DNA of 64,000 bases from Epiperipatus broadwayi (GCA_028023455.1 JAQFVV010006643.1:126001-190000); one strand, 5' to 3'; positions 1 to 11,892 are shown, counted from the first letter of the stretch. The notes: a model not told the origin generated them from the letters alone. Numbers and translations: made by a program.

Positions 1-3000
1 TTATGATGATGGTGTTTGGGTTATCTTTATATGTTGGACAATTTTTATCATCGAATATGAGTATTGAACATGTGTGCTATTAGTAACAGTTGAATGTATT
101 TGGAATATTTAAATAAAAGTTAAATTTTTCTAAAGACATTTCATACTCATATTAAATGATGGAAATCGTGTAACATATAAATACAATTTTTTGGTTTATA
201 TTTCAAATGTAAAAAAAGATAGTAATAGATAAGAAAATAAAATTTAATATCAAATGTAATTTATATTATTATGAATATTTTATTAAATTAAAATATAATG
301 TTTTAAAAATATTATCATACAAGTATACATATCACTAATTATACATTCAAACTAAATATATAATACTGTTAATATACACTATTATTTTTTCCCAATTTCA
401 TATATATTTAAATATATTTGTACAAACTAAAAAAGGAAGTGGTTGAAACATGAAAATAATATAATAAAAAAATAAACTTTATATTTAATTTAGAGGAATA
501 AAAACAGATTTTAAATAAAGGAGTTAGTGAATAACATGTATTCCACACTGAGGCATGTAAGTTAATGGGAAGAGCAACCTAATTCTTTATAAATTTATAG
601 CAAATAAAAAATTCAATAGTTTATTTTTTTATTATATATTCCTGCATCTGTTTTATTATAAAAAATGTGATTAATACTATTATTAACATATGTATAAAAT
701 CTGTGGAACTAAATGGAGAATCTTTAATATCAATAAAAAAAATGTGACATCAACCATAGCAGACACTATTAGAAATGTATCATTATTTGTGTATACATAT
801 TAATAAAATATAACTATAAAGTTTCTGTATATGAAAATAAAAACATCAAGTAAAAACTAAGAGAAATTAAATATTATAAAGTAAAATATCTATAATATAA
901 TAATGCATTATATCAGGGAAAAAATAAATAAACATCTTTATTTTTGTCTGAAAGTTTAATATTATGTATTGGACGATTTTCATCAGCTGTAATCAATTAA
1001 TAAATGTCTTTAGGAAAGTAAACTTTATTTAAACTTTTTAAATACATTCAAAATAACACAAAGTTTTGAATGCTATTATTTTCATTTTTTCTTTAGATGT
1101 TGCTCAACTGAACAATAAGTTCTCTCATGAAAATTAAACTGATATTTTTAAACTCATAAATGTTGAAGGCAATGCTGTAAGCAAATTTTTTTTTTCTATG
1201 TAAGAGTTAACAAAAAATTTGTATAGTCATCTATGAGGATCCTCCTGATTTCTCCATTAGTGATTTTGAAGCATTATAAATTATCATTTTAGGTTGACTT
1301 GTGGGGTTATTTGCCATTATGATGACAATAGCATTCAGAAAGATTTATCTTTAAAATTTTTGTTTCTCTGTCCAAGATTCTTGGCTCTTTCAATCAAACA
1401 TATGTACCTTGGTACAGGCATCTTTATTTCTTATTAAACATAAATATAAAAATTTTAAAAACAAATCCCAATAACAAAATAAAATATAATGCAAATATTT
1501 ATTTGGATCTTTTTTATAAACATTTCATATTGGTAAGGCTTTTTAGGTACACATATTTAAAAATAAAATGGATTGTATTCTTGAATAAGTTTTATTAACT
1601 TAGGTTTATCATTTTACTAAATATAAAGCACTCTATGGATAATTCATATGGGATAAGCAATATAAACTATTTACATATGCTTTCTGTGCACTCAATAAAT
1701 TAATTACTACTCTTCAATATAGGATATTACAAATATCTTTGAACTAAGTTGAGCCATGTTGGTATATGATTTTCTGGCATAGCTTTTTTTTTTTTTACAG
1801 TATGAATTTGATTCAAAAATTTCAAACATCATTTTTTATATGTGTGAACATGTGACAAAACTGTGCACAATATACTGAAAGAAATAGCTACATTTCATTT
1901 AAAAACAAGATAAGATAAATTTTGACTTGATTGTGTAATTTTTTAGAAAAATAATTAATAAATAAAAACTTTATTTTATTTTTTTTTAAAAAAAAGTTTT
2001 AAAAAAACTTACAATTGAGATTTATTTAATTTTTTTCGAATTATAAATGTCAATCACTTTCAATCAAGTGTAAATCTTTAGTATCTATGTAAACATATTA
2101 GATCATAGATAAAGATGGGCACCCATCTTTATCACAATAAAAAGGGTTGCCTTGACAACAAATAGATTGAGATCCTTGATATTGTTTGGTACTGTTTAGG
2201 TGTGAATTAGTTTCATATATATAAAATAATGTAATTATATTATTGGTAAATAATGTTTCTTTTGCTTCTATGTAAAATACATTACTGATTTCACATCTGT
2301 ATATGTTTTTTTTAAATAACTATGCTAACAAGTACTTTAAAGAATTAATGGTAGGTGGTAGAGACAATTGAAATATATCACCATAAAATAAAAACAAAAA
2401 TTAAAAAGTAAAAGAAAATGGAGTTTTAAAATAATTATATATTTAGTAATTTCACTTATAACATTAACTTGCATCACAACACAGGTTAGTAAACATTTAC
2501 ACAATCATTTTTTTTTTTTTTGCATTTAAAATGAAGAGAAATATCATTTTACTTAAAAATTAATATTTCCTATTAAGATTTTAAACTATAATAAAATCTG
2601 TACATAACAGCATCCAACAATGAATCTAATTAAACAAGAAGATTTTCAGATATTTAAGATATTAATAACAGATTTACATAAAATTTACTGAAATAAGAAA
2701 GAAGAATATAACGCATATTCTACAATAAGTTTTATAATTTGATATAATGTATATATTCTAAATTATTATCTTTTTCCAACAAGAGTAAATGTGTTTGGTG
2801 CAAAGATGTGTGTATATGCTTTCACTTCTTAATGCTGAAATTATTTTATATTTACAAGCACACACAAATGTATTTAAAACAAAATTTATTTCAAATAATT
2901 AAACTGTATTGAGAGTATAAATAAAGATTGATAATTACAACTAAAATAATATTTAAAGATTAAAATATTTATTTATATTATATATTGTTATTCAATATTT

Positions 3001-3589
3001 TTTTTATATTTTAAGATGGAATATAAATAATGAAAGCAGTCCTTTTATTCACTTTATATAATGTCACATTTTATTTTTCACACAGTTTCGACTATTCAAT
3101 TAAAAATATTAGGAAGAGATAATGATTTAAACTTAAAACTATAGTAATTTTAAAATTATTTATTAATATTTTTCTCAGATTTATAAAATGACAAGAGCAA
3201 TGTACATTAAATATTTATATTATGATGATTGGCTCAAGTAAAAAGTCATTTGTTCTAAGTGGTGAATTTTTTTATCTTTTTCAAATATTATGATTTTATA
3301 GAAATTATCTGTTTGCAGATTGGAAAACACAAAAACCTACAAATTGTGACAAAATATTTATTTGATTGTAATTTCAATAGACTTTAAGACAAAATTTTAT
3401 CAAAATTAGTAAAGGATTTAATATGTTTGTATGATTATTACATTAAGGTCCTAAGACAAATACTAGAGTGGGATCAAGATGTGAATTAATTGTCATTTAA
3501 TATTGCAAATATTAAGAAAAATTGTAATATATTCAACAGTGAATAGAGAGAATAATAATGGGAAAGTATTTAAACCAAACCTATAAGCC

Positions 3590-3593
<4 letters not shown>
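1..3593. other. AT-rich intergenic DNA, no gene seen
   Basis: Very AT-rich sequence with many homopolymer A and T runs. No reading frame of useful length and no recognisable mobile-element protein in translation. The only small structure noted is the short inverted repeat at 2109-2132. Confidence 0.7.
2109..2132. repeat. Perfect short inverted repeat
   Basis: Eleven-base arms, ATAAAGATGGG and its exact complement, are separated by two bases (CA). It would form a tight hairpin. No terminal motif or target duplication ties it to a known element, so it may be chance or a MITE remnant. Confidence 0.6.

Positions 3594-3672
<79 letters not shown>
3594..3672. repeat. (AT)n microsatellite
   Basis: About 39 uninterrupted AT dinucleotides. 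Flanks are unremarkable AT-rich DNA. Confidence 0.95.
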
Positions 3673-3675
<3 letters not shown>

Positions 3676-4407
3676 ATGATTCTATGTTCTTTTTTTAAAC
3701 TTTAACACTATAATATTATTTCCTTATAAATCATAAATGGAACCATTTTACTCTTCAGTATATAAGGGCTTATATATTTTTTTTTACTATTGTATGGCTA
3801 CTTCAAGCAAATAAATATTTAAACTTGTTTTTTGGTGATGTTACATTATCTACTACGTCTTAAAATTATAACTTATTAATTTTTCAAATAGATCTGAATA
3901 TAAATGAATTTATTTTAGCCTAATTATCATCTCTGGTAAAATATTTATTCAACAGCATGTGATTTTGGGTTTATATATACCTGAGATATATCCATAAAAA
4001 ATCATTCAATTATTTTATACAATATTTAATAGTTATTATTTATGAGACCAAACTTTATGATAAAGCATTCACTTCATTATTAAATACAAAAATGTAGGCA
4101 CAATCGTTTCATTTTAAATATGACAACCATTATACATATTTAATCTCATGAGAGACTATTATTGGTTCTTGCACACATGTACATAACAAAGGTATTAATT
4201 TGTTTAGTCTGATTTTAAATAAATAACACATTATAATAGTAAAATTGAGCAAACTTCATTAACTATTATGATTTTTTTGTTTAATTAAACTATCAACTGA
4301 AATAAAATTCTTATATTTATTTTTGACAAAATAAAATGGAAATATATGTATGTGTCTGTCTGCATAAATAGTTAATTACACAGAAAATAGTTAAATTAAT
4401 TTAATAC

Positions 4408-4478
4408 AGAGAGTGTAACAATAGCTCAAACAAGCTCTTAATTAATAAGAGCTTGTTTGAGCTATTGGTACGCTCTCT
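4408..4478. repeat. Hairpin-forming foldback repeat, MITE-like
   Basis: Two 33-base arms (4408-4440 and 4446-4478) are inverted copies with only two mismatches, separated by the 5-base loop ATTAA. The arm starts AGAGAGTGTAAC. The near-perfect palindrome in otherwise low-complexity DNA suggests a very small foldback or MITE remnant. No target duplication is clear, so the superfamily is unknown. Confidence 0.6.
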
Positions 4479-5842
4479 ATGTGCATTTTTGTAACTACAA
4501 GCTTATAAAAGTAATGTCACGTTATATATGACTTGTTTTTTAATTATTAAATTAATTTAAAATTGATAGGGCTTAAAATGATTACACAAGAGACATCATG
4601 TGTTAACTCAGTTAAAAAAATATCGTAACATTAAATTTTATGCTTTCACTTGGAGATATAAATAAAGCTAAATAATATTTCATGTAAACAAATTACGTGC
4701 AACAAATTGTCATTAGATTAAATACAAATTTAAAACAGGTGAATGAGTAAGATCTTGTAAAATTATCCTAATCAGAAGGTAAGATATACATTGATGCTAA
4801 GATATTAATCATTAGTTACTATAGATATAGATAATCTATTTAAGTTTTGTTTGTTTATCATCGTATTATCTATAAAAATTACTCTGTTAATATAGATATT
4901 GATATAAAACTTGAAAAAGAAATGTAACTAAATGTTGGAATATGATTTTGTTGATGATAAATAAAAAAATATGGCAAGTAATTTGGAGGTGATCTGATAA
5001 TCCTATAGATTATTTAAATGTAAGTTTATATTCAGCTATTTAAAATATGAAGATTTAGATTCAAACATAATATGTTTAGATTGGCTCTCTAATTTTAAAG
5101 CTCTGTTTGTTTATACAATGATGATAACTTAATCACTTGACAAGCATTTTTTGGGTAAAATGGGAATAAATGTTTTTATTAGAATTGCATTACTTCAAAT
5201 AATATCAATGGTTGATATTTGTCAATGCAAAACAAAAAATATATACAATTTTATCTAAATTTATAATATTGAATGTTATATTTTAAAGCCCAACTATATT
5301 CCCTTTTAATATAACTATCTCTAGAAAAAATTTTATGAACAAAATTTTGTTTTTGTTTAACTCATTAGACAGTTAAAATTAAAATTAATAATTGATGTTA
5401 AAACCTGCATATCTCATGGTGCAATGGAAGCACTTGATTTGCATTCTAATCTAGGTCAAATTAATTCAAAAATTATTTTTATAGTCATGGCATTTTAGCC
5501 ATTCCTTGGCCAATCCAACTAATTATTCTATATTGGTCACTAAATAGTTATCTGACAATTTTTAACTAGAGAACAAAACAGGACTAAAAACCTGTTCAAA
5601 ATATTACCAACTGCGAATAGCAAGCATTAGTGAATCCTACAGAGACCTTTTCCTGCAATGGACTATTTAAAAAATGTTTAATTGTGCCTTTCTGTTCGAA
5701 ACAAAATTATAGATAAATAATATCAAGAGATAATATTTAATCTTTATAATTGAGTTGAGAAGAAAAAATTATTATGCGATTTAGTTTTTTATCTCTGACT
5801 GTAGGAATATTGATATCTTTATATCAAATTTCTGTTATATAC
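4479..5842. other. AT-rich intergenic DNA, no gene seen
   Basis: No sustained reading frame. A weak tRNA-like stretch around 5405-5470 was considered as a SINE remnant and not accepted. Confidence 0.6.
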
Positions 5843-5843
5843 A

Positions 5844-5896
5844 TTGTTGTAATAACTTTCAATTATATATATATATAAAAGGAAAAGAAAGATAGA
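5844..5896 (+). repeat. Left copy of a direct repeat flanking the first Penelope-like element
   Basis: This stretch and 7964-8014 share a TTGTAR start, a TA-rich middle and a perfect 20-base end (AAAAGGAAAAGAAAGATAGA at 5877-5896 and 7995-8014) in the same orientation. The pair brackets the inverted PLE duplication. It may be a long target-site duplication or a remnant of the pseudo-LTRs that PLEs carry; the TA-rich middle makes the exact borders uncertain. Confidence 0.5.
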
Positions 5897-6011
5897 TATA
5901 ATTGAAAGTTAGAATATATTAATATATATATATAGCATATATATATATATATATAATAATTCAAACAAATATATTTAACACAGTATTCAAAATTAAATAA
6001 TATATTCTTTA

Positions 6012-6056
6012 CCAGAAGTACTTTCAATTGTTTCACTGACAATCTTTATCAACTGT
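6012..6056 (-). other. Hammerhead-like motif near the 3' end of the minus PLE arm (degenerate)
   Basis: Exact inverted counterpart of 7831-7875. See that entry for base-level detail. PLEs are known to carry hammerhead ribozyme motifs; this copy has two core substitutions and is probably inactive. Confidence 0.4.
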
Positions 6057-6108
6057 TAATACAAACGTACAAAAAATAAAAACTTGCATTACCCATCATT
6101 CAATCTAT

Positions 6109-6813
6109 TCAAATTTCCCACAATTCTGTTGTCTTTATATTAGCCGATTGTTTATTCATTAAACCACCTCTATTCCTAGATATCATCATTGCCTCTTTAA
6201 TTTTACGTTTTTCACTACACCTTTCAATTTGAATAATTTTTATATCTCTATTATTAAATTTAAAACCATAATTACATGTTTTATTATGATCAAATATAAT
6301 TGATGGAGTATTCATATTTACTGAAGATATATTTTCTTTCTGTACACGTTTATATAATGTCTTATGATCATTATATCGTTTTTGTAATGTACATTTGGAT
6401 TCCCCTATATATTTTATTCCACAACCACATTCCAACATATATATAACAGAACTTAATTCAAACTTAGAAATCTTGGCTTTGGAGTTATTTATCATATCAT
6501 TTATATTATTTGAAGAGAAAAAAGAAATTCTACACAAACCACTAAAAAGTTTATTAATTAATTTAGCTTGTTGATTAGATATAAAAGGAATAGAAATCCA
6601 TTTATCACTTTTTAATTTACTTAATATTTTCTTATTATTACTCTTATTTTGATTATATTTTGTAATTGTATTATAAATAATATTCCTTCCATAACCAACA
6701 TTCAACATATCAGTAATATATACATTAATATTTTCAATTTTATCACTAATAAATTTGCACAAATAATCATTTCTAAATAAAAATGACTTCAAACCAGCTA
6801 ATTTATGACTCAT
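6109..6813 (-). CDS. Penelope-like element protein, C-terminal part with GIY-YIG endonuclease (minus arm)
   Basis: A 234-residue ORF equal to residues 71-304 of the plus-arm ORF except for one substitution (Asn for Tyr in KLINKLFSG). It starts at an internal Met (MSHKLAGLKS) that corresponds to the region just after the RT thumb. The GIY-YIG nuclease domain occupies roughly residues 120-190, with the signature VIYMLECGCGIKYIGES, the arginine of LQKRYNDH and a downstream conserved DHNKTC segment. The domain nicks target DNA to prime reverse transcription. The RT palm is absent, so the protein cannot reverse transcribe. The codons are strongly AT-biased like the surrounding DNA. Confidence 0.8.
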   Translation of the reverse strand: MSHKLAGLKSFLFRNDYLCKFISDKIENINVYITDMLNVGYGRNIIYNTITKYNQNKSNNKKILSKLKSDKWISIPFISNQQAKLINKLFSGLCRISFFSSNNINDMINNSKAKISKFELSSVIYMLECGCGIKYIGESKCTLQKRYNDHKTLYKRVQKENISSVNMNTPSIIFDHNKTCNYGFKFNNRDIKIIQIERCSEKRKIKEAMMISRNRGGLMNKQSANIKTTELWEI

Positions 6814-6863
6814 ATGAACTTTAGAATTGTCCAGATAAAATATAAAAAATTAAAAGAGATAGG

Positions 6864-7778
6864 ATGAGATTATATAATAATGAAATAATAGTTAATTTGT
6901 TTAATGAGTTAAATATGATTAATAATGTAAAATGGGTGTTAAATGAAGAGAAGGAAGATTCTATAAAGTTTTTAGATATATTTATTAAAAGAAATAATAA
7001 TGTGTTTGATTATAATATGATTTTAAAGCCTGTGGAAATTAGGGGTTATATTCCATATAATTCTAAAGTTCATATGAGTCATAAATTAGCTGGTTTGAAG
7101 TCATTTTTATTTAGAAATGATTATTTGTGCAAATTTATTAGTGATAAAATTGAAAATATTAATGTATATATTACTGATATGTTGAATGTTGGTTATGGAA
7201 GGAATATTATTTATAATACAATTACAAAATATAATCAAAATAAGAGTAATAATAAGAAAATATTAAGTAAATTAAAAAGTGATAAATGGATTTCTATTCC
7301 TTTTATATCTAATCAACAAGCTAAATTAATTTATAAACTTTTTAGTGGTTTGTGTAGAATTTCTTTTTTCTCTTCAAATAATATAAATGATATGATAAAT
7401 AACTCCAAAGCCAAGATTTCTAAGTTTGAATTAAGTTCTGTTATATATATGTTGGAATGTGGTTGTGGAATAAAATATATAGGGGAATCCAAATGTACAT
7501 TACAAAAACGATATAATGATCACAAGACATTATATAAACGTGTACAGAAAGAAAATATATCTTCAGTAAATATGAATACTCCATCAATTATATTTGATCA
7601 TAATAAAACATGTAATTATGGTTTTAAATTTAATAATAGAGATATAAAAATTATTCAAATTGAAAGGTGTAGTGAAAAACGTAAAATTAAAGAGGCAATG
7701 ATGATATCTAGGAATAGAGGTGGTTTGATGAATAAACAATCGGCTAATATAAAGACAACAGAATTGTGGGAAATTTGA
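6864..7778 (+). CDS. Penelope-like element protein, RT tail plus GIY-YIG endonuclease (plus arm)
   Basis: A 304-residue ORF. Residues 1-70 match the end of a PLE reverse transcriptase: the IKFLDIFIKRNN segment corresponds to the conserved FLD motif that follows the YxDD box in this family. A linker follows, then the GIY-YIG nuclease at about residues 190-260 (SVIYMLECGCG, KYIGES, LQKRYNDH). The RT fingers and palm with the YxDD box are missing, so this is a 5'-truncated copy, although no stop codon or frameshift interrupts what remains. The stop is followed by about 156 bp of 3' region shared with the other arm. Intact frame plus near identity to the minus arm indicates youth. Confidence 0.85.
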   Translation: MRLYNNEIIVNLFNELNMINNVKWVLNEEKEDSIKFLDIFIKRNNNVFDYNMILKPVEIRGYIPYNSKVHMSHKLAGLKSFLFRNDYLCKFISDKIENINVYITDMLNVGYGRNIIYNTITKYNQNKSNNKKILSKLKSDKWISIPFISNQQAKLIYKLFSGLCRISFFSSNNINDMINNSKAKISKFELSSVIYMLECGCGIKYIGESKCTLQKRYNDHKTLYKRVQKENISSVNMNTPSIIFDHNKTCNYGFKFNNRDIKIIQIERCSEKRKIKEAMMISRNRGGLMNKQSANIKTTELWEI

Positions 7779-7830
7779 ATAGATTGAATGATGGGTAATG
7801 CAAGTTTTTATTTTTTGTACGTTTGTATTA

Positions 7831-7875
7831 ACAGTTGATAAAGATTGTCAGTGAAACAATTGAAAGTACTTCTGG
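7831..7875 (+). other. Hammerhead-ribozyme-like motif in PLE 3' region (degenerate)
   Basis: The order of parts fits a type I hammerhead: stem I strand CAG (7832-7834), core TTGATAA in place of CTGANGA, stem II GATTGT/ACAATT with loop CAGTGAA, then GAAA, a two-pair stem III (AG, TA loop, CT), T as the cleavage-site base, then the returning stem I strand CTG. Core positions 3 (C to T) and 8 (G to A) differ from the active consensus. Seen: the motif order and stems. Known: PLEs carry hammerheads. Inferred: this is a decayed one. Confidence 0.4.
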
Positions 7876-7963
7876 TAAAGAATATATTATTTAATTTTGA
7901 ATACTGTGTTAAATATATTTGTTTGAATTATTATTATATAATTTAAAAATACAGACATTTAAT

Positions 7964-8014
7964 GGTTGTAGTTATTTATATATATATAAATATAAAAAGG
8001 AAAAGAAAGATAGA
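7964..8014 (+). repeat. Right copy of a direct repeat flanking the first Penelope-like element
   Basis: Partner of 5844-5896, same orientation, ending in the same perfect 20-base stretch. Candidate long target duplication or pseudo-LTR remnant. Confidence 0.5.
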
Positions 8015-8319
8015 GAGAGGTTGAAAAAAGATGCAGGAGGTCATTTTATATAAGTATAAAACATTATTTAAATGTATATATTATTAAAAATTTACGAAAA
8101 AATAGAGATTTATGTACAAATATTTAAAACTTTATACTATAAATATTCAGTCGGATAATTGTAAAATGTAATTGTCTGGCAGCCATTTAGCATTTGTGAC
8201 GTAACAGTTAATTAACTTCTTTAAAGATATTGTTAAGTTAGTATTTAACTGGATTATCTAAAATTTCTAACTAATTTAGATTCTTATTTTTAATTATAAA
8301 ATTTAACAAATTAATTAAA

Positions 8320-8922
8320 ATGTATAGAATACAATACATTCCAAAGCAAAAAAGAATAGAATTATGGTTGTCTTTTGTAAAAGACTATATTCTTATTCCC
8401 GAGTTTGAATCAGACACAAGTTATTTTCAACTCCTTGGAATATCCAGTGCAATTTTTCTGAAAGAAAAAAATGTTCACCTTATGAATTATTATTTCCTTT
8501 TTATATCTGCTTTAGACGTGGCTGAAATTCCAGACAAAATCCGAAATAAGCTTCGATCAGCTAAACTGGAAAAAATTGTTAAAAGTTTTTCTGGTTTTAA
8601 AGATACGGCTAAAGTTGTTTGGAAGTATAAAAATGAACTAAATCTTCTTTCAACTTATCAGATTATGGTTACAAATCTGGGCATGGATTTCAATTTCTGC
8701 TTGCAAATAGCTACAGACTTACTTAAATTGGCAGTATTTGACAAACCTTTAAATTCTAGAAGTCGGCAAATTATTGCTGCTGCCGTTATTAATAAGTTGT
8801 TTTCACTGAGTAGAATGACGAAATTTAAATATTTTTTTCAGTCAGGCAAACTGTTTCCAACACAAAGATCGATTTCTAAACATAACACTATTCTTAATAA
8901 AATTGGATTGTTAAAAAAATAA
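8320..8922 (+). CDS. Uncharacterised 200-residue protein, possible cyclin/TFIIB-like C-terminal half
   Basis: An ATG-initiated, uninterrupted 200-codon ORF with an A at -3 (AAAATG) and an AATAAA overlapping its stop codon. Its composition is less AT-biased than the PLE ORFs. It starts 300-odd bases after the PLE flank, and no other ORF accompanies it. I do not recognise the protein. The C-terminal 95 residues read LGMDFNFCLQIATDLLK, then SRSRQIIAAAVINKLF, then QRSISKHNTILNKIG; this spacing of an Ile-Ala helix, an R-S-x-x-I-x-A-A-A-x-I helix and a final S-I-x-x-x-x-x-I-L helix resembles a cyclin-box repeat such as those of TFIIB. No zinc ribbon, signal peptide or membrane segment is visible. 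Alternatives: an orphan intronless gene, a retrogene, or one exon-like ORF of an unknown mobile element or virus-derived insertion. The function claim is weak; that it is real coding sequence is likelier. Confidence 0.55.
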   Translation: MYRIQYIPKQKRIELWLSFVKDYILIPEFESDTSYFQLLGISSAIFLKEKNVHLMNYYFLFISALDVAEIPDKIRNKLRSAKLEKIVKSFSGFKDTAKVVWKYKNELNLLSTYQIMVTNLGMDFNFCLQIATDLLKLAVFDKPLNSRSRQIIAAAVINKLFSLSRMTKFKYFFQSGKLFPTQRSISKHNTILNKIGLLKK

Positions 8923-9337
8923 ACAGTGGGTTACTATGCACTGACTTTTGAATTATTTTATAAGATCAGGCTAGTTTTTTAAAATACTGTATATCAAAAA
9001 AATATATACATTTAAATATAAAATATATACATTTAAATATATATATAATTCATCAGAAATATTACCAAATTCACCACTTTCTTTATTTTTCTGTAATATC
9101 TTGTATAAATTGCACATATATAAAATTGTTGCTCACAATTAAAAAGTTTATTATAAATTTAATTAGTTTAAACTTTTGGAGAAATATTAAAAATACTAAT
9201 GATAATGTGATCTACATAATTTCTCTGTCCTTTATTATTGTGATGCTCTATTGTGCTTATTATTGATTATTGTTACATTTTGATTTACAACTGCCAAACA
9301 TACTCCACCCACAACATTGGCACAATCCTCCTCCTCC
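8923..9337. other. Non-coding stretch between the ORF and the TAT array
   Basis: AT-rich, with a short duplicated ATATATACATTTAAATAT segment at about 9001-9045. No coding signal. Confidence 0.6.
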
Positions 9338-9957
<620 letters not shown>

Positions 9958-10261
9958 GAGGTCTTAAATATAAATTGATTCATGGTACTACATTTGTAAT
10001 AAAGGTTTACAATCTTGATGTGAAAGAAAACATGATTTACAATAATTGAAAAAAAAAATTAGATTTACATAGAATTTTTAAATGTGATAGTGAGAAAAAT
10101 ACATGGAAACACATGACAGTTGAAGGGAAAAAATGAGGAGGGGTTGAAGTTGGTGTTAGATTGACATATGACCCCATAAAAATTGAGCTCATTTGCTGAG
10201 AGTACTATAGTTTTCATAGCTAAATCTTATTGTTCATTTGTTACATAATTTCCTTGTAAAA

Positions 10262-11555
10262 AAAAAAATTGAAAAATACTAGTCAGTAAATGGAAAATGG
10301 AAAAATACTCATTCAGCATGAATTGCATCTTGGGATAATAGAAAAATAATAATCAGCATAAATTGCATCCTGGAAAAATGGAAAAATACAAGTTAGCATG
10401 AATTGCATCTTGTAAAAATGGAAAAATACTAATTGATCATGAATTCAACATTGGGAAAAATGGAAAAATAGTAATCAGCCAGAATTGTATTTTGGGAAAA
10501 TGAAAAAATACTACTTTGCATAAATTGCATCTTAGGATAATGTAAAACTATTAGTTATTATGAAATGCATCTTGGGATAATGGAAAAATACTAATCAGCA
10601 TAAATTGTATCTTGGAAAAATGGAAAAATACTAGTTGATTATGAATTCCATATTGGAAAAATAGTAGTCAGCCAGAATTGCATTTTGGGAAAATGGAAAA
10701 ATACTAATTCAGCATAAATTGCATCTTGGGAATAAAAAATATTAGTTAGCATGAATTGCATCTTGGGAAAATGATTAAAATACTAGTCTACATAAATTGC
10801 ATCCTAGGAAAGTGGGAAAATATTAGTTATTATGAACTGCATTGTGGGAAAATGGAAAAATACTAATCAGCATGAATTGCATTTTGGAAAAATGAAAAAA
10901 TACAAGTTAGCATGAATTGCATCTTGTGAAAATGAAAAAATACTAGTTCAGAATGAATTCCATATTGGAAAAGGGAAAAATAGTAGTCAGCCAGAACTGA
11001 ATCTTGGGACAATACTAGTCAGCATGATTTGCATCTTTGGAAAATAGAAAAATATTAGTTAGCATGAATTGTATCTTGGGAAAGTTCAGCATAAATTGCA
11101 TCCTAAGAAAATGATTAAAATACTAGTCTATATACATTGAACTTTGTGAAAGTGCAAAAATATTTGTTATTATGAATTGCATCTTCAGAAAATGGAAAAT
11201 TACTAGTTCAGCATGAATTGCATCTTGTGAAAATGAAAAAAAATACTAATTCAGAATGAATTCATTTTGGAAAAATAAAAAATAATAGTCAGCATAAATT
11301 GTGCCTTGGAAAAATGGAAAAAATACTAGTCAGCAAAAATTGGATCTTGGGGGGAAATGAAAATAATATTAATTCAGAATGAATTGCATCTTGGGAAAAT
11401 GGAAAAATACTAATAAGCAGAAATTGGATCTTGGGAAAATGGAAGAATACTAGTCAGCATGAATTGTATCTTGGGAAAATTGAAAAATAATAGTTAGCAT
11501 GAATAACATCTTGGTAAAATAGACAAATACTATTCAGCATGAATTGCATCTTGTC
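10262..11555. repeat. Minisatellite, degenerate unit of about 40 bp, roughly 30 copies
   Basis: Repeated units follow the pattern CAGCATGAATTGCATCTTGG then GAAAATGGAAAAATACTAGT. Units vary by point changes and small deletions; variants with GCCAGAATTG and with TTATTATGAATTGC recur, implying higher-order blocks. No coding frame persists. Confidence 0.9.
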
Positions 11556-11892
11556 AGGTTTAGGATTTTAGTACTTTTAAAGTAAAACATTGGGGCTTGT
11601 TACCTTGCTGTGAACAAGTCAACTGCTTGCTGGAGGACTACTATGGAGACATCTGGTCATGAGATATCTATGTTGCCATATTGTTTTCAAAATTATCATT
11701 TAATAATGATTTTTGTTAAAATTTTGAATGAAAATTATCTCAGAACATTAAAAAAGGTGTGAATTAATTCTGAATTGAACAAAGTATGTATAGGGAAATT
11801 TTTTACCTTTTCTTTAGGTTTTTAGTACTTTCTAAATGTAAAACTCTGGAGCTTGCTATCATGACTCTGAACAGGTGAACTATTTGTTGCTA
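11556..11892. repeat. Imperfect duplicated segment between minisatellite and triplet array
   Basis: About 85 bp beginning TTTTAGTACTTT and continuing through GTAAAAC, GGGGCTTG and TGAACAAGTCAACT at 11565-11645 reappears diverged at 11818-11892. The spacing is about 255 bp. Significance unknown; possibly two units of a longer decayed repeat. Confidence 0.5.

Larger units (their letters stand above)
5953..7934. mobile_element. Penelope-like element (family 1), head-to-head inverted duplication
   Basis: Arms 5953-6828 (minus) and 7059-7934 (plus) are inverted copies of 876 bp each with no net length difference, so every base pairs around one centre. The translated ORFs differ at a single residue over the 234 shared codons. 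The 230-bp spacer (6829-7058) is not neutral filler: it is the continuation of the plus copy towards its 5' end, so the minus copy is simply shorter. Both 3' ends point outward. PLEs are retroelements that integrate by target-primed reverse transcription using a GIY-YIG nuclease. Both copies are 5'-truncated and lack the RT catalytic core, so the locus is not autonomous. The near identity suggests recent insertion. Confidence 0.85.

Noticed and set aside
5405-5470. tRNA-like boxes (TGGTGCAATGG, AGGTCAAATT)
   Set aside because: B box too degenerate and no folding into arms was evident.
10262-11555. CRISPR-like array
   Set aside because: Units are contiguous with no spacers and the sequence is eukaryotic; it is a minisatellite.
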